From contig CAWJCN010000003.1 in the NCBI GenBank assembly GCA_963841415.1, positions 496,001-560,000 on the forward strand: a stretch of DNA of 64,000 bases, given 5' to 3'. Origin of the DNA: DASUAS01 sp963841415 (GTDB lineage: Bacteria; Actinomycetota; Acidimicrobiia; IMCC26256; DASPTH01). Every line of letters begins with the position of its first letter. Position 1 is the first letter of the stretch. Positions 8,601 to 17,064 of the stretch are shown piece after piece. The position numbers and the translations under genes are program-made. Below the pieces are notes generated by a model. It saw only the letters and a list, made by a program, of their open reading frames with translations, had not been told where the DNA came from and did not search any database.

Positions 8601-8741
8601 CGGAGTCACAGCACTGGCCCCGGGCTCAACCACTCCGCGCCGGCCCGGATGCCTTCGACGGTGACGTGGTGATGCGGATGGCGACGTCGGCGCGGCGCCT
8701 CCACCACCTGGCTCTGCTCTCGAGGGCGACCGGTACGTGGT

Positions 8742-9554
8742 TCAGACCTGCACCTCGACCCGGAGGAACGTGGCCGGGATGCGCGTGTGGCCCGGGTCGG
8801 TGCTGGCGTTCTGCTCGAGGAACAGCTCTTCCAGCTCCTTCTGGAGCTCGTCGGCGCGGCCCGCGGTGTCCGCGGCGTCGAACGCGTTCATCGTCGGGCC
8901 GTAGTAGGTGCGGAAGCGCGCCAGGAACTCCACCGGGGACTCGTCGATCTCGAACACGAACGTATCGGGCACGTACGTGATCGCGTCGACTGCGATGCCG
9001 GCGGCACCGAAGCGCTCCACCACGTGGTCGACCAGGCCCCACGTCATCGGGCTCACGAAGCCCTCGGGTGGCGGTGGCGAGTACGCCGAGCTGACGCGCA
9101 GGATCTGCGCGACCAACGTCGGGTCGTTCGGGATCCAGTTCCCCATCACGATGCGACCGCCGGGCCGGGTGACGCGGACCATCTCCTGCGCGACCTCGAG
9201 GGGCTTCGGTGCGAACATCGCGCCGAACACCGTGACGACGAGGTCGAATCGGTCGCTCTCGAGGGCCGCGAGGTCGGACGCGTCGCCCGTCTCGAACGTC
9301 ACGTTGGTGAGGCCCGCCTCTGCCGCGCGCCGGTTGCCGGCGTCGACGAGGTTCCGAGCGATGTCGATGCCGAGCACGTCGGCGCCGCGGCGCGCCGCGG
9401 GCAGCGCGGTCGTGCCATCACCGCAGCCGAGGTCGAGCACCTCGAGCCCGGGTGTCACGCCGATGCGTTCGACGACTGCGTCGCCGCTGGTGCGCATGCT
9501 CTCGGCGATGCGGGTGAAGTCACCCTTTTCCCACAGTGCCTGGTTCGAGTTCAT
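8742..9554 (-). CDS. class I SAM-dependent methyltransferase
   Basis: A 270-residue methyltransferase with motif I VLDLGCGDGTTA (about 50-60), an acidic motif II in LGIDIAR and the RPGGRIVMGNW post-motif stretch. The ATG at 9554 has an AGGGAGG ribosome site. Possible upstream starts would only add a low-complexity extension. The long C-terminal region from about 160 resembles small-molecule rather than RNA methyltransferases. It stands alone between two palindromes. The substrate is unknown. Confidence 0.88.
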   Translation of the reverse strand: MNSNQALWEKGDFTRIAESMRTSGDAVVERIGVTPGLEVLDLGCGDGTTALPAARRGADVLGIDIARNLVDAGNRRAAEAGLTNVTFETGDASDLAALESDRFDLVVTVFGAMFAPKPLEVAQEMVRVTRPGGRIVMGNWIPNDPTLVAQILRVSSAYSPPPPEGFVSPMTWGLVDHVVERFGAAGIAVDAITYVPDTFVFEIDESPVEFLARFRTYYGPTMNAFDAADTAGRADELQKELEELFLEQNASTDPGHTRIPATFLRVEVQV

Positions 9555-9743
9555 GTCCGGTACCTCCCTGTTGGTCGTGGACGTCGGCACCGGGCGACGG
9601 GCGTGGAGCCGGGCCGCGTCTCCGTCGCGCCCGAGGGCGACGAGTCGAGCGGTGGCGTCATCGTCAGGGGCTCGGTGCATCGTCGACATCGTCCGCGCCG
9701 AGGGTCGTCGCCCGCATCGGGGAGGTGGGCCAACCTGCGCGAA

Positions 9744-9771
9744 GAGCGGTGAGGGAATTCCCTCACCGCTC
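9744..9771. terminator. perfect 28-bp palindrome
   Basis: A perfect 28-bp palindrome centred on an EcoRI-type GAATTC lies 15 bp past the stop of the LuxR-type gene and 190 bp upstream of the methyltransferase start, both on the minus strand. It could be a terminator for the first or an operator for the second. The lack of a loop and of a T-run makes an operator or a protein-bound site a real option. Confidence 0.55.
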
Positions 9772-9785
9772 GAAACCCTCGTGAT

Positions 9786-11429
9786 TCAGGTGGCGAGGTC
9801 GACCAGTCCCAGCCGTATCGCCTGCGCGGTCGCCGCCGCGCGTGACGAGACACCGAGCTTGCGGAAGACGTTGGAGAGGTGCCGCTCGACTGTCTTCTCG
9901 CTCAGGAACAGCTGGCCGGCGATCTCGCGGTTGGTCTGCCCGGCCGCGACGAGCCGGAGCAGGTCGGTCTCGCGATCGGTCAGCACGCTCGGGTCCCCGC
10001 CGGGGATGCCGGTCGCGGTGGTCGCGCGAGCGAGGTCGAGCGCCGCTCCGAGTCGTTCGAACGTCGTGCACGCCTCGGTGAAGTACGCGGCGGCTTCCTC
10101 CTCGTCGTCGGCCCGGCGCGCCGACTCGCCCAGCAGCACGAGCATGGACGCCACCTCGTAGGGCACCGCGAGCGCCCGCCACCGCTGGAGTGCGAGCCGC
10201 AACGACGTGGTCGCTGCCGCGACGTCGCCGTCCGCGTGCAGGAGCCGACCGCGACTGGCGGCGGCGTTCGCCTCGAGGATGCTCGACCGGTAGACGCGGG
10301 TGATGCGGTCGAGCTCGTCGGCCGCGACGCGCGCGGCGTCGAGATCGTCGGCCGCGATGCCGATCTGCACGGCCGCCGGAAGCAACTTGGCGAGGCCGAG
10401 ATCGTCGTGATCCGCCTCGCACCGCGCCTGCTGGATCATGCGCGCCGCGACTGCGACCTTGCCCTCGGCGAGGCGCAGCAGCGCGAGCCCCGGTTGCGGG
10501 TCGAGGCCCAGGTTCGACGCGTCGCGGAACGCCTGCGCGGCGCCCGCGAGGTCGCCGAGGCGCCGGCGGATGTCGCCGATCTCCCGGAAGGAGAGCGCGG
10601 TGTTGTAGGCGTTCACACCATCGAGCTCCGAGCACGCGCGACGCGCTTCTACCTCGGCGCGCTCCCAGTCGCCGCGCATCTGGAGCACCTCGGCCCGGTG
10701 CACGCGGCACAGGCCGGGAAACGCGCTGACGGGATGCCGCTCGGCCCAGTGCGATCCGATCTCGATCCACTCGACGGCACGGTGCAGGTCGCCGAGCTCC
10801 TCGCAGGCGCTGATGAAGCTGCAGTACACCTTGCCGGTGACGAACGGGTCGCAGCGACCCTCCACGACGAGCAGCATCGCTTCGTCGAACCACGCGAGGC
10901 TCTCGTCGGGCCGGCCGTCGGCGAGGTGGAGCCGGGCCAGACACTGCAGGCTCTCGGCTTCGAGGCCGCTGTCGCGCAGTGACCGGCCGATCGCGAGCGC
11001 GCGCTCCCCGAAATCGATCGCGGCCGCGACGTCACCGGTGGAGTGCGCGACCTCGGCCTCGCGCAGATACAGACCGGCCTTGGTCGCGTCATCCGGCGCA
11101 TCGGCGAGCAAGCGCCGCGCCCGGGCCAGCCATGCGCGCGCGACCGCGGGTTGTCCGCGGAATCCCAGGTTCTCCGAGAGCTCCATGGCGACCGCGCCGG
11201 CTCGCACGATGTCGCCCGCTTCCTCGTGCAGCCGGTAGCAGCGCTCACGTACCTCGATGCATTCGTCGATGCGCGACGTCCACCAGGCCGCTTCCGCCAG
11301 CACCTCCAGCGCGTCGACGTCGGGCGGGTCACTCGCGGCGGCGGGGGTGGCGAGGTCGTGGGCGCCTTGCCAGTCGTAGCGCGACAAGGCGGTACGCACC
11401 GCTGCCACGTCGACCCGGTCGGCGACCAC
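9786..11429 (-). CDS. LuxR-family transcriptional regulator with TPR-like helical domain
   Basis: A 547-residue protein whose last 60 residues form a LuxR/GerE helix-turn-helix (TDRETDLLRLVAAGQTNREI, then EKTVERHLSNVFRKLG). The preceding 480 residues are Ala/Leu-rich helices with TPR-like spacing, as in large ATPase-type LuxR proteins, but no Walker A motif is visible. It is thus the short form lacking the NTPase. The start is GTG 11429; other starts nearby are possible. It ends just before the 28-bp palindrome. Likely a DNA-binding activator with a protein-protein sensing domain. Confidence 0.85.
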   Translation of the reverse strand: MVADRVDVAAVRTALSRYDWQGAHDLATPAAASDPPDVDALEVLAEAAWWTSRIDECIEVRERCYRLHEEAGDIVRAGAVAMELSENLGFRGQPAVARAWLARARRLLADAPDDATKAGLYLREAEVAHSTGDVAAAIDFGERALAIGRSLRDSGLEAESLQCLARLHLADGRPDESLAWFDEAMLLVVEGRCDPFVTGKVYCSFISACEELGDLHRAVEWIEIGSHWAERHPVSAFPGLCRVHRAEVLQMRGDWERAEVEARRACSELDGVNAYNTALSFREIGDIRRRLGDLAGAAQAFRDASNLGLDPQPGLALLRLAEGKVAVAARMIQQARCEADHDDLGLAKLLPAAVQIGIAADDLDAARVAADELDRITRVYRSSILEANAAASRGRLLHADGDVAAATTSLRLALQRWRALAVPYEVASMLVLLGESARRADDEEEAAAYFTEACTTFERLGAALDLARATTATGIPGGDPSVLTDRETDLLRLVAAGQTNREIAGQLFLSEKTVERHLSNVFRKLGVSSRAAATAQAIRLGLVDLAT

Positions 11430-11468
11430 GACGTGACAGTAGGCGCGTCGCGGTTGTCCAGCGGGCGG

Positions 11469-13064
11469 TCAGGCGAGGTCGCGGCGACGGAGACCGGCCA
11501 GGCCGAGCGCGGTCAGGGCGGCGGCCACGACGAGCAACAGCACGAGGGGCACGACGTCGAGATCGGCCGCCGGGTAACGGGGCACGTGCTGGAAGGGCGA
11601 GACGTCCTGCACCCACGTCGCGAGCTCGAGCGTCTGTCCGAACATGCCGATCATGAAGCACACGCCGAGTGCGCCCCACGCCGCGACCGTGGCGCGGGGC
11701 GCGACGCCGACGAGCAGGAAGGTGAAGCCGACGAGCACCCACACCGCAGGCGCGAACGCGAGCATGCCGACGAGTGCATCGGCGACGGCTCCCGTGTCGC
11801 TGGTCACCACGGCGTCGGACACACCGAAGGCGGCTCCGACCAGCGCGAGCACGACCAGCGTGCCGCCGAACGCGATCGCGAGATGGCTGGCTGCCCAACG
11901 GGTGCGAGACACCGGCGTCGCGAGCACAGGCTCGGCACGCCCGGCCGCCTCCTCACTGTGGACGCGCAGCGCGGATTGGATGGCGAACCCCGACGCGACC
12001 AGCGCAAGGATGCGGAACGACATCGCGAGGTACTGCTGTACGAGCGTGCCGCCACCCTGCGCGGCGATGATGTCCGTCAGCGACTGGTTGTCCTTCACGA
12101 AGTCGTTGATCGAATCGGTGATCGACCCGTACGCGATCGCGAGCGCGATCATCCCCGCGCTCCACCCGATCACGCTCCCGCGCTGGAGTCGCGTCGCGAG
12201 CCCGAGCGGGCTCCCGAGCGAGGGTGGCGCATCCGCTGGGCCCGCACGGGGAGCAAACAGGCCGGCGCCGAGGTCTCTGCGTCGCGCCAGCGCGGCGGCC
12301 GTCCAGGCCAGCACCGCAGTCGCGGCGATGGTCACGAGGAATGGCCACCATCGATCACCGGCGTACGGCCTGGTCTTCTGGGCCCAGCCGATCGGTGAGA
12401 ACCAGGAGATCGTTCCGTCGCCCACGTCACCGATCGCGCGGAGGAGGAACGCCGCGCCGAGGATCAGGCCTCCGATCCCGTAGACGACGCGCGTGTTCTC
12501 GGTCACCTGCGCGAGCACGAGCGTGCAGGCTGCGAGCAGCAGCCCGAACAGAGTGAACGACAGCCCGAACACCAGCGAGCCCGTGGCGGGGAGCCCGAGC
12601 GCAACGAGCGACAGCGTCACGAGCGCACCGGCGGCCACGTTCATCTCGCCGACGGTGATCAGTGCCGATGCGGGCAGCGACTGCGCACCGACTGCGAGCG
12701 ATCGGACCAGCTCGGCGCGCCCGGCCTCCTCCTCGCCCCGTGTCATGCGCCCGAGCATGAACACGCTCATGAGCCCCATCAGGATCAGTCCGAAGGTCCC
12801 GGTCTGGAACGCGACCTGGCCGCCCACGGTATCCAGACCCTGGGGCGGACCGTTGAAGATGATGGCAGCGGCGTTGTCCTCCGACGCGCGCGCGGCCTTG
12901 TCGAGGTCGGACTGCGTCGGGTACAGCCCCTTGATGCTGCCGACGGTCGCCAGCACGACCAGCACGATCGAGGCGATCCACACGACGATGCGGACGCGTT
13001 CCCGCCGCGCCGCGAACCGCGTGAGTGTGGCGACGCCCGTGAGCGCGCCGTCGACCGCGGTCAT
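11469..13064 (-). CDS. ABC exporter, membrane subunit (ABC-2 type)
   Basis: A 531-residue permease with about 12 predicted membrane segments in two similar halves, as in actinobacterial exporters of antibiotics and other lipophilic compounds. Charged cytoplasmic links such as RMTRGEEEAGRAELVR and RVHSEEAAGRAEPVLA occur once in each half, which supports internal duplication. Its ATG at 13064 overlaps the stop of the ATPase gene by 4 bp (ATGA), so the two form one transporter. The cargo is unknown; drug or metabolite export is the usual role. Confidence 0.9.
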   Translation of the reverse strand: MTAVDGALTGVATLTRFAARRERVRIVVWIASIVLVVLATVGSIKGLYPTQSDLDKAARASEDNAAAIIFNGPPQGLDTVGGQVAFQTGTFGLILMGLMSVFMLGRMTRGEEEAGRAELVRSLAVGAQSLPASALITVGEMNVAAGALVTLSLVALGLPATGSLVFGLSFTLFGLLLAACTLVLAQVTENTRVVYGIGGLILGAAFLLRAIGDVGDGTISWFSPIGWAQKTRPYAGDRWWPFLVTIAATAVLAWTAAALARRRDLGAGLFAPRAGPADAPPSLGSPLGLATRLQRGSVIGWSAGMIALAIAYGSITDSINDFVKDNQSLTDIIAAQGGGTLVQQYLAMSFRILALVASGFAIQSALRVHSEEAAGRAEPVLATPVSRTRWAASHLAIAFGGTLVVLALVGAAFGVSDAVVTSDTGAVADALVGMLAFAPAVWVLVGFTFLLVGVAPRATVAAWGALGVCFMIGMFGQTLELATWVQDVSPFQHVPRYPAADLDVVPLVLLLVVAAALTALGLAGLRRRDLA

Positions 13065-13993
13065 GGCTCCGTCTCGGCGAGACGTCCGGCCAGTTCGGCT
13101 TCGCGCGCGAGCTCGTCGCCGTACTGCCGCAGGAACAGCTCCTCGAGCGTCGGCGGGTGCGCCTCGAGCGAGCGCACGCCGAGCTCGCCGAGGCGCCGCA
13201 CCACGCCGTCGAGTTCGACCGTGTCGACGTGGAGGTGCACGCGGTCACCGTCGATCTCGAGCCCGTGCACGCCGGGGAGCTCGGCGAGCCCGGACGGCGG
13301 GAGCGCCACCTCGGCCCTGATCTCGGTCCGGGTCAGGCCGCGCAGCTCCCGGAGCGTGCCCGTCTGTTGGGTGCGGCCGGCGCGGATGATGCTCACCCGG
13401 TCGCACAGCGCCTCCACCTCGGCGAGGATGTGGCTCGAGAGGAGCACGGTACGGCCTTCGTCGCGCACCTCGCGGATGCAGTCCTGGAACACCGCTTCCT
13501 TGAGCGGGTCGAGACCCGACGTCGGCTCGTCGAGCACGAGAAGCTCGGCGGTCGACGCCAGCGCGGCGACGAGCCCCACCTTCTGCCGGTTGCCTTTGGA
13601 GTAGGTGCGCGCCTTCTTGGTCGGATCGAGCTCGAAGCGCTCCAGCAGTTCGTCGCGCCGGCGCGGATCGAGGTCGCCACGCAAGCGGCCGAGCAGGTCG
13701 ATCACCTCGCCGCCGCTCAGCCTGGGCCAGAGCGTCACGTCGCCGGGCACGAACGCGAGGCGGCGGTGCAGCGCGACGGCGTCGCGCCACGGGTCACCGT
13801 CGAGCAGCTTCACGTCGCCCGCATCGGCGCGGATGAGCCCGAGGAGGACCCGGATCGTGGTGGTCTTGCCCGATCCGTTCGGTCCGAGGAAACCGTGAAC
13901 TTCGCCGCGTTCGACGGCGAGGTCGAGGCCGTCGAGCGCCGTGACCGTCCCGAAGGTCTTCATCAGGCCGGAGATCGAGATCGCCGCGGGCAC
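13061..13993 (-). CDS. ABC exporter, ATP-binding subunit
   Basis: A 310-residue ABC ATPase of the CcmA/DrrA type. Walker A GPNGSGKT is at about 37-44, the signature is a variant YSKGNRQK near 135, and Walker B with the D-loop (LLVLDEPTSGLD) follows near 155. The GTG at 13993 gives the normal family length; the frame is open further upstream but without family similarity. It is coupled to the permease by a 4-bp overlap and lies divergent from the SDR at 14114. Confidence 0.92.
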   Translation of the reverse strand: MPAAISISGLMKTFGTVTALDGLDLAVERGEVHGFLGPNGSGKTTTIRVLLGLIRADAGDVKLLDGDPWRDAVALHRRLAFVPGDVTLWPRLSGGEVIDLLGRLRGDLDPRRRDELLERFELDPTKKARTYSKGNRQKVGLVAALASTAELLVLDEPTSGLDPLKEAVFQDCIREVRDEGRTVLLSSHILAEVEALCDRVSIIRAGRTQQTGTLRELRGLTRTEIRAEVALPPSGLAELPGVHGLEIDGDRVHLHVDTVELDGVVRRLGELGVRSLEAHPPTLEELFLRQYGDELAREAELAGRLAETEP

Positions 13994-14113
13994 CGCGTCG
14001 AGTCTCGCACACACCGCCCGGCGACCTCTCGGCTGGCCGGGCACTTCGGAACCGGGTGAAGATGGCGCGCGAGACGATCGAACTTCCTCGAACGAGCGAC
14101 AGGAGCGTGGGTC

Positions 14114-14941
14114 ATGCGAGCTGATGCATTCCGGTACGACGGGAAGCGGGCGCTGGTCGTCGGTGGTGCGACGGGCATGGGCGCGGCCGTCGCCGAGCTG
14201 GTGCAAGACCTGGGCGCCGAGGTCGTGGTGATGGACTTCGCGCCGGTCACCCTCGCGGGCGCCAAGGCGATCCACCTCGACCTGCGCGACCAGGCGAGCA
14301 TCGACGCCGCCATCGACGAGTGTGGCGGCCCGATCCACGCGCTCTTCGCGTGCGCGGGCGTCGCCGACGGCACCGCCGGGATCGAGAAGATCAACTTCAT
14401 CGGTCACCGGCACCTCATCGACCGGGCGATCGCCAAGGGCTTCTTGGGCCGCGGGAGCGCCATCGGGTTCATCTCGTCGACCGCCGGTCTCGGCTGGCGC
14501 AACCACCTCGACGAGGTGAAGGGCTACCTCGACGAAGCGCCCGACTTCGACTCCGCGGTGGCGTGGATCGAGGCGCATCCCGACAAGGCGAGCTACATGT
14601 TCAGCAAGCAGTCGATCAACGTCTACGTGCAGAGCCGTGCGCTCGAGCTCCTCAAGCAGGGGATCCGCATCAACGCGATCCTGCCTGGCCCCACCGACAC
14701 GCCGCTCGCCCGCGCCAATGCCGAGACGTGGCTCGGCTTCGGCACCGACTACCGCGGCGACGCCGGCATCGAGGCGTCGCGACCCGACGAGCAGGCGGGT
14801 CCGCTGGTGTTCCTGTGCAGCGACGCCGCGTCGCACGTCAGCGGCGAGATCCTCATCGTCGACGCCGGGTTCACCGGCTCTGGCGTCACCGGCGTGTACG
14901 AGTCGGCCGCGATGGCTGTGGACTTCATGGAGAACGCCTGA
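14114..14941 (+). CDS. SDR-family oxidoreductase (coniferyl-alcohol/3-alpha-hydroxysteroid dehydrogenase type)
   Basis: A 275-residue SDR with a variant cofactor motif GGATGMG, a CAG element in place of NNAG and the catalytic SYMFSKQ (Tyr and Lys). The long insertion between the active-site Ser and Tyr (about residues 130-155, DEAPDFDSAVAWIEAHPDK) is typical of coniferyl-alcohol dehydrogenase and bacterial 3-alpha-hydroxysteroid dehydrogenase. An AGGAGCGTGGGTC ribosome region precedes ATG 14114. A strong hairpin follows its stop. The substrate assignment is only by subfamily resemblance. Confidence 0.87.
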   Translation: MRADAFRYDGKRALVVGGATGMGAAVAELVQDLGAEVVVMDFAPVTLAGAKAIHLDLRDQASIDAAIDECGGPIHALFACAGVADGTAGIEKINFIGHRHLIDRAIAKGFLGRGSAIGFISSTAGLGWRNHLDEVKGYLDEAPDFDSAVAWIEAHPDKASYMFSKQSINVYVQSRALELLKQGIRINAILPGPTDTPLARANAETWLGFGTDYRGDAGIEASRPDEQAGPLVFLCSDAASHVSGEILIVDAGFTGSGVTGVYESAAMAVDFMENA

Positions 14942-14955
14942 TCGTCGGTCGACGA

Positions 14956-14985
14956 GGCCCGCGGCGTTCGTCGTCGCCGCGGGCC
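14956..14985. terminator. bidirectional terminator hairpin
   Basis: A perfect 11-bp GC-rich stem (14956-14966 with 14975-14985) and an 8-nt loop lie in the 54-bp gap between two convergent genes, the SDR and the YCII protein. Place and strength fit a shared terminator, although there is no T-run. Confidence 0.7.
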
Positions 14986-14995
14986 ACGCCGCCGG

Positions 14996-15358
14996 TCACC
15001 AGTACTTCGCGGCCGGGCGCACCTCGATCGCACCACCGAGCCGGGCGGCGGGGATGCGAGCTGCGAACGCGATCGCAGCGTCGAGATCATCGGCCTCGAG
15101 CACTGCGAAGCCGCCGACCGCCCCGTCGTGACCCAGGTAGGGCCCGTCGGTCGTGTCGACGGTGCCGTCCTTCACGCGCACGGTGCGCGCGTCGGCGGGG
15201 AGGCCGAGCGGCGGACCGGGCGTGACGCCCGGCGTCTGGTTGATCGCCGCGTAGTCGGCGTAGATCCGGGTCTGCTCGTCCTGGGGCAACGCGTCCCACT
15301 CGGCGGTGCCGGGCAGGGGCGTGGTGCCTTGGTAGATCAGTACGACGAACTGTTCCAT
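14996..15358 (-). CDS. YCII/DGPF-domain protein
   Basis: A 120-residue YCII-fold protein with the TDGPYLG motif (the DGPF element) and the C-terminal AAIEVRP-type strand of the family. ATG 15358 has a GAGGAGGAACC ribosome site. It lies downstream of an ECF41-like sigma gene, and a promoter matching the one before that gene sits in the 79-bp gap. The biochemical role of YCII proteins is not settled; they are often found with ECF sigma factors. Confidence 0.88.
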   Translation of the reverse strand: MEQFVVLIYQGTTPLPGTAEWDALPQDEQTRIYADYAAINQTPGVTPGPPLGLPADARTVRVKDGTVDTTDGPYLGHDGAVGGFAVLEADDLDAAIAFAARIPAARLGGAIEVRPAAKYW

Positions 15359-15388
15359 GGTTCCTCCTCGGGTGTGTGTGCACCCGGT

Positions 15389-15417
15389 TGTCGGACGGCG
15401 ACGACGAGATGTGACGC
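15389..15417 (-). promoter_or_regulatory. candidate ECF41-type promoter of the YCII gene
   Basis: On the minus strand GCGTCACATC, a 14-nt spacer and CGACA lie upstream of the YCII gene. The same two boxes with the same spacing occur upstream of the sigma gene at 16365-16393. Known ECF41 promoters carry TGTCACA and CGTC boxes, which these resemble. The -35 part lies in a 16-bp perfect palindrome at 15411-15426. Confidence 0.65.
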
Positions 15418-15437
15418 GCGCGTCACCGTCGTGCGAG

Positions 15438-16310
15438 TCACGCGTCGAGCGTCACGATGTCGAGCTGCGCGATGCGTTCGGCGTCGCCGGTCACGTCGAT
15501 GGCGACGACACGGTCGTCGCGCAGCGTGAACTGCACGACACCCAGAACGGCTCCTGCGGGAGCCCACACGAACGCGGCGACGCCGTCGACGATGGCGAGG
15601 GCCGCGCCGCGCGCGCCGCCCGCCAGCGCGCCGGCCACGGCCTCGGCGCCGTGCATTTCGCGGAGCGAGCCCATGCTCACCGCGGTCGCGTCGGGCACCA
15701 GCACCACGTCGGGGTCGAGCAGCTGCATGAGCGCGTCGAAGTCACCACCCCGTGCCGCGCGCAGGAACGCGTCGACCACAGCGCGCTGTCGGACCAAGTC
15801 GAGTCCGGCCGTCGAGGGGGCGCCTTGCAACCTCCGCCGGGCGCGGCTGGCGAGCTGACGCGAGGCGTCAGGGGTGCGGTCCAGGATCTCGGCGATCTCG
15901 TCGAACGGCACCGCGAACACGTCGTGGAGGACGAACGCGACCCGCTCGGCCGGGCCGAGGCGATCGAGGACCACCATGAGGGCAGCGCCCACCGACTCGG
16001 CGAGCAACGCCTCGTCGACCGGGTCGCGGGCGGAGTCGTCGGTGGTCACGCCCACGCCGTGGTCGCCGACCGGGTCCTCGGGGCGGGCACGCCGCGACCG
16101 CAGTCGATCGAGACAGACGCGCCCGACCACGGTGGTGAGCAGGCCGCCGACGTTCTCGATCCCGGCCGGGTCGGTGCGGCGGAGCCGCAGCCAGGTCTCC
16201 TGCACCGCGTCCTCGGCCTCGGCGTGAGATCCGAGCATCCGGTACGCGAGCCCGTGGAGGCGGGAGCGACTCTCCTCGAACCGCGCGGTCAGCCAGTCGT
16301 CGTCGTGCAT
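15438..16310 (-). CDS. RNA polymerase ECF sigma factor, ECF41/SigJ-like with SnoaL-type C-terminal domain
   Basis: A 290-residue sigma factor. Sigma2 (AEDAVQETWLRLRR, about 36-49) and sigma4 (AVPFDEIAEILDRTPDASRQ and LASRARRRLQG) are clear. The last 110 residues form a SnoaL/NTF2-like domain, which is the mark of ECF41 and SigJ and serves as a built-in regulator in place of an anti-sigma. ATG 16310 is chosen over 16325 and 16337 because AAGGTGG lies at the right distance. It is followed by the YCII gene. Both have the same promoter motif, so autoregulation is likely. Confidence 0.9.
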   Translation of the reverse strand: MHDDDWLTARFEESRSRLHGLAYRMLGSHAEAEDAVQETWLRLRRTDPAGIENVGGLLTTVVGRVCLDRLRSRRARPEDPVGDHGVGVTTDDSARDPVDEALLAESVGAALMVVLDRLGPAERVAFVLHDVFAVPFDEIAEILDRTPDASRQLASRARRRLQGAPSTAGLDLVRQRAVVDAFLRAARGGDFDALMQLLDPDVVLVPDATAVSMGSLREMHGAEAVAGALAGGARGAALAIVDGVAAFVWAPAGAVLGVVQFTLRDDRVVAIDVTGDAERIAQLDIVTLDA

Positions 16311-16364
16311 GGGGTCCACCTTCATTGCGAGCAACACGCGTCACCAAGCACGCGTCATCAAGGA

Positions 16365-16393
16365 TGTCGCACGAGCGGCCGGGGATGTGACGC
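16365..16393 (-). promoter_or_regulatory. candidate autoregulatory ECF41-type promoter
   Basis: GCGTCACATC, 14 nt, then CGACA on the minus strand, 55 bp upstream of the sigma-factor ATG. It is identical in both boxes and in spacing to the motif before the YCII gene, while the spacers differ, so the match is not a simple duplication. Confidence 0.68.
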
Positions 16394-16472
16394 GACGTCG
16401 CGGGCGTCGGGCACGACCGCCAGACGGCGAGCTAGCGTCTGCGCGTCGGTCGGTGGGCAAGGAGGAAGCGCC

Positions 16473-17012
16473 ATGGATCCGGATCGTCCCCCGCTCCCGT
16501 ACATCTACCTGCCGCCCGTGCCGGGGATCGAGCTCACCAGCGACGACCTCGAGCACGGACAGCAGCTGGCCGCGACCCACCACGCCGACACCATGGGGAT
16601 GGGTGGCGACAACCTGTCGCCGCATCTCGCCTGGTCGGGAGCGCCGTCCGAGACCCAATCGTTCGCGGTCACGTGCTTCGATCCTGACGCGCCCACCGGG
16701 AGCGGGTTCTGGCACTGGGTGCTGTTCGACATCCCGGCCGGCGTGCGCGAGCTCCCGCGCGGCGCGGGGAGTGGCGACCAGGCGGGGTTGCCCACGGGCG
16801 CGATCCACGCGCGCAACGACGCCGGTGGGCTCGAGTACTTCGGTGCGGCGCCCCCCGAGGGGCACGGAGATCACCGGTACGTGTTCGCGGTACACGCGGT
16901 GAGCCTGCCCACGCTCGGGCTCGATTCCTCGGCCAGCCCGGCATACGTGGGCTTCACCCTCACGTTCAACACGCTGGCCCGAGGCGTGCTCATCGCACAC
17001 TTCGGGCGCTGA
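16473..17012 (+). CDS. YbhB/YbcL-family PEBP-like protein
   Basis: A 179-residue phosphatidylethanolamine-binding-protein (Raf-kinase-inhibitor-like) fold. The family motif CFDPDAPTGSGFWHWVLF lies near residues 68-85 and the HRYVFAVHA strand near 130. ATG 16473 has a perfect GGAGGA ribosome site, which decides the start although the frame is open far upstream. The family binds anionic ligands in a small pocket; its role in bacteria is not well known. It converges on the Bax-inhibitor-like gene. Confidence 0.9.
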   Translation: MDPDRPPLPYIYLPPVPGIELTSDDLEHGQQLAATHHADTMGMGGDNLSPHLAWSGAPSETQSFAVTCFDPDAPTGSGFWHWVLFDIPAGVRELPRGAGSGDQAGLPTGAIHARNDAGGLEYFGAAPPEGHGDHRYVFAVHAVSLPTLGLDSSASPAYVGFTLTFNTLARGVLIAHFGR

Positions 17013-17064
17013 CCTCGGAGCGTGGCCAAGGTCTGGTTCGCCCCAGGGCTGACTCAGAGCGCGC

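Noticed and set aside
13994..14836. 5' extension of the ABC ATPase gene
   Set aside because: The extension is antisense to the SDR at 14114 and would add about 280 residues with no ABC similarity; GTG 13993 gives the family length.
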